NCBI RefSeq assembly: GCF_900496995.4
Contig: NC_044012.1
Location: forward strand, 1,302,001-1,366,000
DNA from: Aquila chrysaetos chrysaetos
Lineage: Eukaryota; Chordata; Aves; Accipitriformes; Accipitridae
Length of the DNA: 64,000 nt
Direction of reading: 5' to 3'
Under the pieces are notes generated by a model that saw only the letters and a list, made by a program, of their open reading frames with translations, made no database searches and was not told the DNA's origin. The position numbers and the translations under genes were made by a program. Of the stretch, positions 41,755 to 53,200 are shown piece after piece (position 1 is the stretch's first letter; the number at the start of each line of letters is the position of its first letter).

Positions 41755-44700
41755 CTACGCCAGCAGCCCCATGCGGGTGACTTTGGCCGAGAGGAAGGTG
41801 TGCAGGATGAAGACGATGGGCTTGGGGCAGGAGTGCAGGTCCAGCGCCTGGGGGGGGGGAGATGGAGAGCGGTGTCAGCCCCACCACCGGCACGCCAAAC
41901 CCCGGGGGGGGGGGGGCACCGGGGGTCTCGCAACCGACGGTACCAGGCAGCCGTGATGCCGCAGGGATGGGGGAGAAGCAGGAGCTACCCCCCCTGGAGG
42001 AAGACCTCCCAAATCGGGGGGTGAACCCGGCTGCCCCCCTCCTCACCAGCTCCCCCTCGGGGCCCCCGAAGTCCAGGTAGAGGGTCCTGATGCCGTCGTC
42101 TGCCGACATCTTCAGCCTCTCGTAGGGGTAGCGGAAGAGGACGCTGCCGCCCGGCTCTTCCCGGCATATGGTGAAGCCGCCCTCGTAGTGGATGGAGAGC
42201 TGCACCTCCTGCCCACCCAGCGTGCAGCCTGCGGGCACACGCAGGGCTTAGCCCCCCCCTGCCTGCGAGACCCCCCCCCCCAGAGTGGAGATCCCCACCG
42301 GGCAGCCCAGGTCCCGCTGCGCCCTCGCCCTGCCGGCACCCCAGAGCCGCAGGAGGGAAAAGGGGAGCCCCGGGGGTCCCCCCACCCCGCAGAACTCACC
42401 CACGGTCCCCCCCACCCCACAGAACTCACCCACGGTCACTTCCTTGACCAGCTCGGCGGCGGCGTGGCAGCCCTGGACGAGGACGCGTGTCCAGGAGGAG
42501 AGGTCCCGGTGGGTCTCCACGCGGAAGACGTGCATCTCCACACCCTGGCGAGAGCCCGTCCGGGTGGCGAAGGTGAGCTCCGAGCCCAGGGAGGGCGAGC
42601 GGCGGCCCGAGCCCGAGTGGACCAGCCTGGGGAGGGGGGCAGGAATGGATGGGGAGGGGGTCAGGGGCACGACGGCAGCGCCGGCACCGTGCCAGCACCG
42701 CGCCGCTCCGTGCGCTTCGGGGTCTTTCCCCCTGCTCCGGCGGGAGGCAGAGCCAAGGCACGAGCGGAGGAGCTGGATGCGGCCGAGGGGAGCTGGTCCC
42801 CGGAGGATGCAGGCAGAGGGATCCAGCCCACCTGGTAGCCACCAGCGGGTAGCTGTGGCAAGGGGAAGCCCAGGCGTCCCTGGTCCAGGGCATGCCGTCG
42901 TACAGCAGCAGGTCTTTCTCCGTCACCGCCATGAGGACCGGCCGCCACTGCTGCCGCCCTCCGTCCAGGCGCGCCTGCGAGAGACACGAGGGCACGGTGA
43001 GGGGCACCGGGGGCTGCAGGCACCCGCCGCCGCCCGGGCACCCCCCGCTCCCTGCGCCCACGGCCGGGCCGACCCCAAGCCAGCGGCTCCGCTTTGCCGG
43101 GCTCTCGGCAGCGTCCGTGTAAAGCTGTGCAAGGCGCCGGCGGCCATCCCGAGGGGACCCCGCTGCCGGGGCCGAGCTCGCCGCGGTGCCCGGGCAGGCT
43201 GCGGCTCTCAGGCAGTGAATTCACGGAAAAGCGAGAGGGCGATGAGCGTCTCCGGCCGGGAAATCGCAACAGGAGAGGGGACCGAGGGCATGGAAAGCGC
43301 TGCCTTCGCCGGGGCGCAGCCGGCCGGCCAGATGGGGAACGGGATAGCGGCAGAGCCCGGTGCCCGGTGCCGGCATCAGGGCTCTCCAGCAGCCACGCGG
43401 CTGCAACCACAGCCCCATCGGCGCTGCTGACCGCGGGAACGGCACCAGACGGGCATCTTCGGCACAGCCCCGGCCGCGCGTACCTGCTCAGCCAGCCAGG
43501 CGATGTGCTTCACCTCCCTGCCGCCGGCCGCGGCGCCGCCGGTGCCCAGCATGGCGTTGAGCTCGGCCAGGACCTGGGGGAGCAGGGCGGTGATGTTGGC
43601 GTGCAGGGCCGTGAACCAGGAGTGCGCCGTCGCCGTGTCCTTGCAGCGCAGGATCAGGGTGTTCCTGCTGTCCGGCGAGTGCAGCTCGATCAGCCTGCGA
43701 GGGGACGCGGCGCTGGGTGAGACGGGAGCGGCGGCACCTGGCTGAGTGTGCCCCTGCCCGTGCCCAGCCCGGCAAACTGGCCGCACTGGTTTGGGGCTCT
43801 GGCCGTGCCGGGGAGCCACGAGCACAGTCTGGTGCCGGCTCTGCCGGCAGGCGGAACTGGGGGGATTTGCAGGGCCCCCCTTTTCATAGGCAGGGGAGGC
43901 TGCCAAACACCCCAGGGGGGTAGGTGGGGGGGCCAGCACAGCCCTTGCCCCAGCCGAACCCACGGGACTTTCCTTTCACAAGTCAGCTGGGAAAGCGGGA
44001 GGTCATGGTCGCAGCAAGGGGCAGCCCCCAGCCCTGTCCCGGGGGGTCCGTGGGGAGCAGGGTCCCCCATACAGGCTTGGGGAGGGGGGGGGGGCACGGG
44101 TAGCCCCTGCCCTCACCGGTTCTCCAGGTCGGGCATGCTGAGGTTCCTGGCGGCGAAGCACATCTTCAGGGGGATCACCTTGCGGTCGCGGGGGCCCTGG
44201 TGCTGGGGGGAGCCCGAGTCCTCGCTGCCGCTCAGGCTGGGCGACTGCGGGGCGGCCCCCTCCCACGGCAGGTCCGACACCAGCGAGGGCTTCTTGATGT
44301 AGGGGGTCACCTCCCGCATGAACTTCACTGGGGGGGGAAGCGGGGGGGAGAGGTTACAGCTGGGCAGGGGTCCTGCACCCCAGGGATGCTCTGATCAAGG
44401 GGGTGTCTTGTCGTCCCCCCCCCCCAGCATGCACGGGGTCTCGGCCAAGCCTGGGGGGCTGCGGGACCTCTCCCAGCAGCACCAGCACAGCCCACATCCC
44501 AGGCAGCTGAACTCGCCCCCCCCCGGCCTCGTGCCGCAGGCAGAGGACAGGCAGCGGGAAAGGGGGTACCCTGCCTTCCCACCCCGGGGAGGGGGCAGCA
44601 GCCCTGGAGAGACCCGGGGACCGGGCCACGGCCCGGAGCGTCCCACCCTGCCCTGAGACGGAGGTGTCCCAAGCAGGGGACGGGCGCTGGCGGCTCATCC

Positions 44701-47700
44701 CCGTTACCGGCAGCCGGCGCGGGCGTAAGGAAAGGGAAGGCGGCGCGGCACAATGGGGCCGGGCAGGAGGTCAGGCTGCAGCCCATCCTGAGCCGCCCCG
44801 GCCGCCTCGCTGCGAGGACAACACCGGCCAAGTTTCCAGCGCCGCAGGCGCTGATGGCAGGCTGACCCCGCGCTGCCGCCGGCGCCTGCCAGCAGCCTGC
44901 CTCCGCTCCCGGCAGGACGAGGAGGAGGAGGATTTGAAGCCGGGACATCCTGGCTCCACGCTCCTCTCCAGGCTGGTCAGGAAGGAAGGAGGCACCGGCT
45001 CCTATTCCCCCCGGACGGTCTCTCCCTGAGCACCACCCAGCCCAGCCAAAGCAGAGCCCCGGCAAGGCGCCAGCACCCCGGAGCCCATCCCAGCTCCGGA
45101 CCAGGAGCCGCGGAGCCCGGTTCATCCAGCCCACGGCTCCGCCGTGGGTTGACCAGCGCCAACGGCTGCGCCAGCTGCCAGGCTCGGGGAAAGCCAACGC
45201 CTTCAAGATGTCAGGGAGCGTCAGCCGAGCCGCCTGCCAGAGCGGGGATGAGGCCGTGCGGGACGGCACGCTCGGCCAGGCAGGAAAGCTGCAGCCGGAG
45301 CTGGACCCCTGCCTGCCGCGGCCCCCCCCGGACACGGCTCCCCGGCCGGCACGCATGCCGTGAGAGAGCAGCCTGCCTGCGCCGAGCCCCGGCATCCCGT
45401 CCCCAAAGGAGGAGCGCGCTGGGAACAGCGACGTCCACGCAGCCTGTGGCAGCGGGGAATTAAAACCAAACAAAAAAAAAAAAAAAAAAAAAAAGCAAAT
45501 AAGCTGTAATCCGCTGTGAAACGAAGCTCCCCGCCGCTCGGTGAAAGTGTCCGCTGAGCCGGCACAACGCCGCAACGCAGCCAGGCCAGCCGGCCCACCG
45601 GCGCTTTGCCGGAGCGGGAACGATGGCGGCGGCAGGGCCCGGGTCCTGCTCTCGGCCGGTCCTGCCGCTGCCGGACCCCGCGGTCCCGTGGGCAGACGCC
45701 TGCCGCGGCCCAGGGCTCGCCCGCCGCAAATCCCCCCGCGGCGGGGGCTGCCGCCTGCCCGCGGCGCGGGCAGGGAGATGCCGGCAGGGATGGGGAGCGG
45801 GCAGGCTGGCCCCCCGCCCTCCCGCCGGATTTGCTGAGCCGAGCAGCGTGGCGGGGTGGGGACGTGCTGCCACGAGGCGCTTGTCCTTGCTGCGGGCAGC
45901 AAACGAGTTAATATTAGCCTCCCAGCCGCGCTGATCCCGGGATTACCGCCGTCCCCGTGCACCCCTAATCCCGCTGCCTGGCCGGGCAGGGCAGGGCAGC
46001 GCCGGCGGGGTAGCGGCAGCGGCGGCAGCTCCCGCTGCGGGGCCGCTCGGCAGCTGTTTGCCAGATGTGAGCGGCTGCCTCCAGCGCCGGCCGGGAGCCC
46101 GGCACCTTCCAGCCAGCCCCCGGCAGGGCTCCAGCCCACGGTGCCGCGACCCCGCGGTGCCAGTGCCAACCTCCGCCGGGGCACGACCACCACCTCCCCG
46201 AAGGCCAGGCTTGCCGAGAGCCCCCCGGAGCCGGGAGGGCAAGAGGCCGAGCTGGGCAGCCGGCGGTGCGGGAGCCCAAGCGTCGTGCCGGGGCGCTGCC
46301 GGAGGACCGTGGGCTCGGCGGGGCTGCAGCCACGCTGGTGGCTCTCGGCGGCGGCTGGGACCAGCAGGCAGTCGCTGCCAGGCTGCGCCAGCTCGGCCGC
46401 CGCGGGAAGCGTGCCCCGGCACCGAGCAGATCCACGGGACCGTGTCTGCCGGCGGAGACAGCAGCAGAGACGGCTCCCTGCTTTCGGGGTGATGAAGCCG
46501 GCACCCAGGCAGCGGCACCTGCCGCCACCTCTTCTGCTTCTGGTGAGCCGGCGGCCAGCGCACAGCCGCCCCGGCACAGCCGCTGCCGCCCTGCCTACAC
46601 GCTCACCGCAAAGGAAACCCGGCCGCCGCCTGCACCCCTCGCCCGACCTGCCGCAGGAAGGCAGCTGCTCCGGCTGCACAGCAACGCCGGGTTAGCGCTG
46701 GCTTTACCGGGACTGAGTCCCCATGCACTTCCCGGACGGCATCGGTCCGTCCTCGAGGCCAGAGCCCCCTCCTACCACCGGCACGCACGCCCGGAGGGAA
46801 GACGCCAAAGAGGTTTCCCCACGTTTGCACATGGGTCAGCTCTTGCAACCGGCCTTCCCCTTCGCCAGCGCCGGGCCAGCCCGTGTGCCCGCCGGCCGGC
46901 AGCTCTGCCCACAGCTCCCCTGCAGAAGCGGAAGGGCTCCCTTCCCCCAGCGCGCCGGAGCATGCCAGAACGTGCCGTATGCCCGCAGGCACCCCGGGAG
47001 GAAGGTGCCTGGCGTGGGTCCCTGCGGCCAAACCCAGCACCCAGGGCGGGGGCTGCCAGCCCCACTGGGGTGCCGGCGCAGGGCTGGTGCTCCCATACTC
47101 CGCCACCGGCTCAGGGCCCGGGCGAAGCCCCGGCACGTGCCCGGCAGCCCTGCCAGCCAGGGTGGTCACACCTCCAGGGACTGGCGAGGAGGGACAGGGT
47201 GGGATGACGCATCCAAGGTCTTCCTCAGCTCCTCTCCAGGGCCCGCAGATGCCAGCCAGGAGCCAGACGGTTCTGTCGGGCTCTGGGGCAGCCGCAGCCG
47301 TCGGACGAGCAGCCCCACGGCCCCAACGGGAAGGGAAGGGGCGGCTGCCGCGGCGCCCGTGCCCTTGGCGGAAGCAAGGGACAAACATGCCGCGGGGCCG
47401 GAGCTCCGGCGGGACAGGATCAAACGGCCGGGCGGCGCGAGATGGGAGCGAGGGGAAGGACGCGGTGGGGAGACGGTGAATCCTGCGCAGACCCCTGTGG
47501 GGACCCTCGCTGCCTCCGACGGTGGCCCTGACCCTCCCGGTGTTTAAACACCGAGCCCAACACCGCAGCTCCACCTCGGCCCCCACAGCACCCCAGCCGT
47601 GGCCGAGCCGCACAGAGCCACCCTGTGCCAGGCGCGGCTGCGCCGAGGAGCCCATCTGCCTGCCCTCACGCCGGCGCAGCGTGCCGGGAGCAGGCGGGCG

Positions 47701-49081
47701 AGCGGGAGAACCTGTCACCGGCCTCAGCCCACCCGGGCACAGGCGACCAAGCCCTGGCACCCACCGGGCACCGCATCCGCGGAGCAGCCCTACGCGCCAG
47801 AGAACGGACGGCCTTGCCAGGACACCAGGACGGCGCGTGCGGCACCACGGACCTGCACAGACCATCCTGACCCACGGCACGGGCGGCTCGCGTCCTCCCG
47901 GCTGCCCAGGGCGCGGCATCCCATGGCACGAGCCCCGTGCCACGCGCCGCCGGGCCAGGCGGGCCCTGCCCGAGCTTGTCGGGCTGCCGCGAACAGGTCG
48001 GGCAGGAGCCGGTGGCTCTGCCAGACCAGCCCCGAGCCGGCTGTGCCGCCGGCACGGAGCCCACGGGGACACGGGCAGACCCCGAACCCACCCCCCGGGG
48101 AGCCTCGGCCCTCCCTGGGGACTCGGGGGGCACGAGCACCCACCCTGGGGGCTCCGTCCCTGAAGACGGGGGACACACTGTCCTGGGGGGACACTGCAGC
48201 CAGGGAACCCCAGGTCTGTCCCGGGGGACCCCAGGTCTGTCGAAGGGGACCCCAGGTCTGTCCCGGGGGGGGGCACAGTCAGCAGAGATGGCCCGTCCTT
48301 GTCCCCAGCTGGGAGGGGTCCCCATCCCACCACAAGCAGGAGCACCCTGGCCGGGCAGGGGACACCCCTGTCCCTGTCCCCACGCCAGGTGGGGGCACGC
48401 CGGGACCCAGCACCGGGGTTGGGGGGGTTTGGGGGGGTGGACAGACACGTACCGTGACCGGGGTGGGGTGGGGTGAGCGGGGTCCCACAACCGGAAAAGG
48501 GGCCCAAGGCGGGGGGTCCGGGAGCCCGGTGACAGCAGCAGAGGGGGGATCGTGGGACCCAGTAATGGGACGGGTGCGGGGGGAGCACCGGGAGAGGAGG
48601 GAGGGAGCACCGGGGGGCCGGTACCGAGGACGGGGAGGAGGGGTTAGCCGGTACCTTCGAGGATGACCTCCCTGCCGGCTCTCTTCAGCGCCTGGACGGC
48701 TTGATCGTGGGTAGCATCCCGGAGATCGACGCCGTTAACGGCGAGGATGGCGTCGCCCAGACGGAGCGCTCCGCTCCGTTCCGCCGCCAGCCCCGGGAAG
48801 ATACGCGAGATGAGCACCGGCATACGATTCTCCCGACCTCCCTTGATGCTGATACCGAGCCCTCCCGCCTCCGCCTTCACCACCCGCACCCTCCGCACGC
48901 AACCGGGCGCCGCCTCCGCGTTGCCGTTAACCACGCCGTTAAGCACCGCCGCCTCGCCGCCTCCCGGTTCCGCCGTCAGGCTCAACGCTTCGCCGCTCAG
49001 TTCCGCCGCTACCCGCACCCAACGTTCCCGTAGCAGCAGCTCCAGCAGCCCCGCTTTACAAGCGCGGGTCCACACGGCCAT
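41755..49081 (-). CDS. SNTB2: Beta-2-syntrophin
   Basis: Syntrophins are adaptor proteins of the dystrophin complex under the plasma membrane. They bring channels and kinases to it through a PDZ domain. Exons in order of translation: 48655-49081, 44117-44327, 43484-43694, 42832-42974, 42430-42626, 42047-42228, 41755-41847, giving 487 residues (human 540). A PH domain is split by the PDZ domain, which starts near residue 64 ([13 protein letters not shown], carboxylate-binding GLGI at 74-77). A second PH domain and the syntrophin-unique C-terminus ([19 protein letters not shown]) follow. The loop between the first PH half and PDZ is about 50 residues shorter than human. Introns 2 (43695-44116) and 3 (42975-43483) show only GC-rich spacer. 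Two MAVWTR-type N-terminal features and the VPS4A/UTP4 neighbours support SNTB2 over SNTB1. Confidence 0.96.
42374..42450 (-). repeat. SNTB2: 30-bp tandem duplication across the SNTB2 exon 5 donor
   Basis: A 30-bp unit holding the exon 5 splice donor is repeated about 2.5 times (copies at 42391-42420 and from 42421, with a partial copy before). Both complete copies carry ACCGTGG|GTGAGTTCTG on the minus strand, so a second, equally good donor lies 30 bp downstream in the intron. Use of it would add ten residues in frame. Confidence 0.88.
44328..48654 (-). other. SNTB2 intron 1, no gene seen
   Basis: This 4.3 kb intron is very GC-rich, so long open frames arise by composition. An A run of about 24 bases lies at 45,471-45,494. 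Three to four copies of a roughly 20-bp GGACCCCAGGTCTGTC unit lie at about 48,205-48,266. No coding sequence, transposon or RNA gene was recognised. Confidence 0.7.
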
Positions 49082-49241
49082 GCCGCTCGCCGCTCGCCGC
49101 CGCCGCCGTTCACCGGGAGAAGGGGCGGGGCCTGGAGGAGGGGCGGGGAGAGTGGGCGTGGCGCGGCGGCCACACCCCCCGCCCGCATGGCGCGCTGCGG
49201 TAGGCTCTGCGCTGCGGGAGAGGCGGGGCCGAGACGCCTCT

Positions 49242-49323
49242 CCCCTCCCTCCGGCGCGACCAATCGCAGCAGCGGCGGCGCATCCGCCGCCGCTGCTGCG
49301 ATTGGTCGCGCCGGAGGGAGGGG
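49242..49323. repeat. Perfect 39-bp inverted repeat with 4-bp loop
   Basis: The left arm is 49242-49280, the spacer CATC is 49281-49284 and the right arm is 49285-49323. All 39 base pairs match, including CCCTCCCTCCGGCGCGACCA at the outer end. The left arm holds CCAAT at 49260-49264 and the right arm its complement ATTGG at 49301-49305. Pairing stops at both outer ends. Confidence 0.97.
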
Positions 49324-49332
49324 CGGTGAAGC

Positions 49333-49389
49333 CCCGCCCCGCGCTTTATTTCCCGCCCCGCGCTTTATTTCCCGCCCCGCTCTCCATTT
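49333..49389. repeat. 19-bp tandem repeat, 3 copies, with E2F-like words
   Basis: Two exact copies of CCCGCCCCGCGCTTTATTT (49333-49351 and 49352-49370) are followed by a diverged third (49371-49389). The junctions create TTTCCCGCC, which fits the E2F consensus, twice, plus a diverged third. The array sits 10 bp from the inverted repeat. Confidence 0.88.
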
Positions 49390-49419
49390 CCCGGGCTCTG
49401 CCTAAAGCCCCGCTTAGCA

Positions 49420-50201
49420 AAGCCGCCCTCCCCGCTCGTTTCTAGGACAGCGAGCCGGCAGCTGCTCCTAGAGCCAGAATTTTCCCCCAGAGCCCCTTCC
49501 TCGGGGATGGGGAGATGTCCTTTGGGGGTACAAGGCGAGGGGAGTGGGTCCTGTACCTTCAGGACCAACCAGCCCGCTTCGTGCTGCTCGGGAGGTTACA
49601 AGTGCAAACTGGAAATGGGGTACTGGTGTTACTGGAAGGGCTGCAGGAGAAGGTATGCGGCTTTCCAGCTAACAGCCACTGCAGAGGTGCACATGCCGAG
49701 AGCGGTGGTTTGGCAGAGGGACCCCACTACACCTCAGTCCCACCAGCAAGCAGCTGCAGGCTCTGGTCTGACGAGCCGGCACCTCTCCCTGGGCACGGAG
49801 CAGGGGCAGACGCTGCTCACCCAGCTGGGGATGTCGAAGGTGGATGCTGAGCACCAGCAATCGCCATCTGTCTGTCCATCCAAGGGCTGGGAGTCCACTA
49901 CCCCAGGCAGCATCCCAGTGCCTACCGACCCACCCAGTTGCTGGCCGACACTGGGAAAGAGAAGCCAACACCGGGAACCCGACACTGCCCAGCAGAGCAG
50001 CCAGTGACAGGGCAGGAGATTTGGGGTGCCACCTTGTCCCCACAGCCCCGGGAGGAGGACCGGCACAGGCAGGAGAGAGCCCTACGAGGTGGTTGGGTCC
50101 TCATGCTCAGGCTGGTGCCAACCTGACGCGCTGCTGCGAGAGCAGGGAGCCGCGCAGGGCAAGGAGGAGCCCCGAGCCCGCCGCGGTACAGAACAGCGTG
50201 G
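49420..50201. other. SNTB2-UTP4 spacer
   Basis: About 0.8 kb lies between the SNTB2 promoter and the UTP4 transcript end. Open frames reach 166 codons but none is recognised. I see nothing else in it. Confidence 0.65.
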
Positions 50202-50207
50202 TTTATT
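50202..50207 (-). promoter_or_regulatory. UTP4: UTP4 polyadenylation signal
   Basis: The plus strand reads TTTATT, giving AATAAA on the minus strand, only about 60 bp after the UTP4 stop. The 3' UTR is therefore under 100 bp. Confidence 0.8.
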
Positions 50208-50267
50208 CCTACAGCACACTAGGAAAGCAACACACAGTTTCTGCGGCTAGAGGAGCTTGTTCTGCTC

Positions 50268-53200
50268 TCAGGTGCCAAATTTCTTCTGTTGGATGGGCAG
50301 TGGCAGCTGGGTCTTGATATCCATGATGGGCCGCTCCACCATCACGAGGCAGTTCTCGTCCAACAGATCCGCGAAGAGCAGGGGCTGTGGGGCAGGGAGG
50401 GGGCAGGAGATGAGACCATGGTGCTGGCACCCCTCTGCCTCGGCTTGCCGGACTCAGCCACGCAGAGCGGCTGCAGCCAGCTCTGGCTTAGCCGCAACCA
50501 GGGGCATTGCTTGGGGGTGTGTGCTGCAGGAGCTGCTGGGCAACCAGAGCCCACAAGATCGCAGCAAGCGGCTGCGCCGTGACAGGGACTGAGACCAAGC
50601 TCTGCTCTGCTGCTTGGGCACCCAGTGCTGGTATAGAACCAGGAACACCTGGGCACAGGAGCCGGTGGGGCCGCAGGGACCATGGGCACAGGGCACCCCC
50701 CGCCCCACCAGCACCCCGTCCTTGACACAGCACACACCCAGCAACACCGTCACCCACCTGGAACTTCTTGCAGATCTTGAAGGCGTGGAGCTGCCGCTGC
50801 CTGGCAGTCTCTGGGAGCTGCTTCAGGGTGCTCTGGTTCATCAGGAGGGCACTGTTGTCTGGCAGGGGCTGTGAGGAGAAGGCACGGCACACGTCAGTGC
50901 TGCCTGGGACCACCACCACCACCTCGGCACCACGCACCGCTCCGTCTGCTCTCTGCGGGGCTGGGCAGGGGAGATGTCCTGGGCACAAACCCAGCCCTCC
51001 CGAGCTGGCACGCGGACTCACCAGGGACTTGTCGAGGACGCAGAACATGTAGATGTCGTGGAGCAGGATGTGCGAGGGATTCTTGGGGTTGAAGGTGATG
51101 TGGGTGATGGGCGAGTCCCTCTCCAGCCAGACCCTGTGCAGCCCGCAGTTCTGCACCTTGCGGCTCCAGGCCGTGTACTGCTTCTCAGGGATGCTGAACT
51201 CGAACAGCTGGAGAGGCAGAAGAGGGCAGATGGGGCGGCTCACGAGGTCCGGTCCTCCCTGGCATCACCCCCACACGGGCAGGCTGCGAGTGCTGCGTGG
51301 GGACAGGCTCCTGCCAGGGACAGCGGGCAGCAAAGGCCAGCCGGGTCTGCCCGGAGCCGTGGCTCTCCTGCGGAGCAGTGCGGCCAGAAAGCCCCGAGGC
51401 CAGGGAGAGAGCCGTGGGGAAAGGTCCAGGGTTGAGAGGAGAGCTCCTACCTGCTGGTCCGAGTAGGTGATAACGAGGTTGTTGGTGACGGGGTGGATGG
51501 CAAGGGCCGTCACCGCGCAGCTGTACGTGGGCACTGTGCAGTGATGCTGCAAGGCAGGACAGCACGCTGACGGGAGCAACCGGGGCCACCTGTGACCCCC
51601 CCCCTTCCCACAGGCCCACCCCCAGCCCTGCTCCAGGGACGCAGTGATGGCTTACGGGGAGGGGACCTATGCGCTGAGCCCACTGGCACCCGGCCCCCCA
51701 AGGCAGAAGGGCAGTGGGGGTCATTCCTCCAGCACCTGCTCCTACCTTGAAGCATTTCAGGTCATAGATGTGGATTGCCCAGTCCCCGCCGACTGCGGCC
51801 AGCCAGTGCCCATCTGCGCTCGACGCCAGCAGGTAAACGGCCTCGGGGGACCCTGTGGAAACACCCTCACCGGCTGTAACGGGTGCTCAGGCCTGCAAGG
51901 AGCCCCAGACCCACTCCCAGGGAACATCCATACCCACATCCCCCCTGCCTATCTGTGCGCCCCGCTCCTCCACCTGTGTCAGGCCACGAGGGTGGCACAA
52001 ACACAGGGCAGAGGCTGTCGGGGAAGAAGGAACCCCACACTCCAGGGCAGGGAAGGGGGGACATGTTCAGCCCTGCACACCCCTCTGCACCCATGGCAGG
52101 GAGGGGACATGGAGCCCAGGGACCCCCCAGCACCTCCCCAACACCCCCAGCTCCCCACCAGCCCAAACCTGAGGGCGGCCGAAACGTGTGCAGGTGTTTG
52201 CAGCCCCCCGGCTCCAGCAGCTGGAGGACGTGGACGGAGCCTCGAGCGGAGGCAACGAAGAGGCTGCCGGAGTCGGAGGAGAACTGGAGCTGGTAGGCTG
52301 GCAGCAGCAGCTTGGGCACTTTGGGGACCTTGAAGCAGGGAGAAAGCAGTGCTGACAGCCACCGACCGCTGCCACCCTCGCTCCCTGCGAGCAACGCTGG
52401 CCATGCCAGCCCCCCGGGACCCCGCAGCCACCCACCACCTCTCCCCGGCAGCGGGGCGGCCCATCGCCCTCCTCACCTTCTTGATGCTGACGCCATCACC
52501 CTCATATTGCACTCGGTAGAGGTGGAAGCGGGAGGCTGTGGAGTAGGCAACCCAGCCGCCACAGGGCGAGACACAGCTGCAGTAGATGTGCTCCGGACCC
52601 TGGAAAGGCAGAGGGGCCGAGCGTGGCCTGTGAGATCCCCCGGCAGCTTGGCACACGCAGCTCAGCCGTCAGAGGGAGAGCGGAGCGGCAGGCACCAGGG
52701 TGGACCCCCAGCCCCGGCTCAGCCCTACCTTGCTCTTGAGCTGCACGAGGTGCTCAGGCATGCGGCACAAGGGAAGGACCTCGCCATCCTTTCCTGGGAC
52801 GACAAGAAACCGCATGGCACATCAGTGACGGTGGGGAAAAGACAGGGGACCTGTTGAGCAGCTGGGGATCCCGAGGGAGCAGCACCCAAGGGAGAGCCCA
52901 GACCCTTCTCCAACCTCCCCCGAAGCTGAACTCCCCAGGGCCTGGCCCAGCTCCGCTGGAAGCACGAGCACAGCCTCGCACTGGCCGGGCAGCCTGTGCC
53001 CAGGCACACACCACGATGGGAAACACAGCCCGGCCTGTGGCTGTCATGCCAGCGCAGGGCTGTGGGGAGGAAGGAGCCCGAGCTAAACCACCCCTCCACT
53101 GCCCAAACAGCAGGACCGTTCATGCCCGAAATCCTGCAGGCAGCACGGGCTCTGCCACAATACTCGTACCGGAGAGCTGGGCCTTGCAACTCACCGGTCT

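Larger units (their letters stand above)
49082..49420 (-). promoter_or_regulatory. SNTB2: SNTB2 CpG-island promoter
   Basis: A CpG-dense block lies directly upstream of the SNTB2 start. It contains the 39-bp inverted repeat with two opposed CCAAT boxes and, beyond it, three 19-bp repeats carrying E2F-like TTTCCCGCC words. No TATA box was seen. Confidence 0.75.

Noticed and set aside
44325-46679. 784-codon minus-strand open frame in SNTB2 intron 1
   Set aside because: Composition is GC-extreme with few possible stops, the translation is low-complexity, and it shows no domain. Frames on the other strand are also long.
46603-48588. 661-codon minus-strand open frame
   Set aside because: Same GC-rich intron; Pro/Gly/Arg-rich chance frame that includes a tandem repeat.
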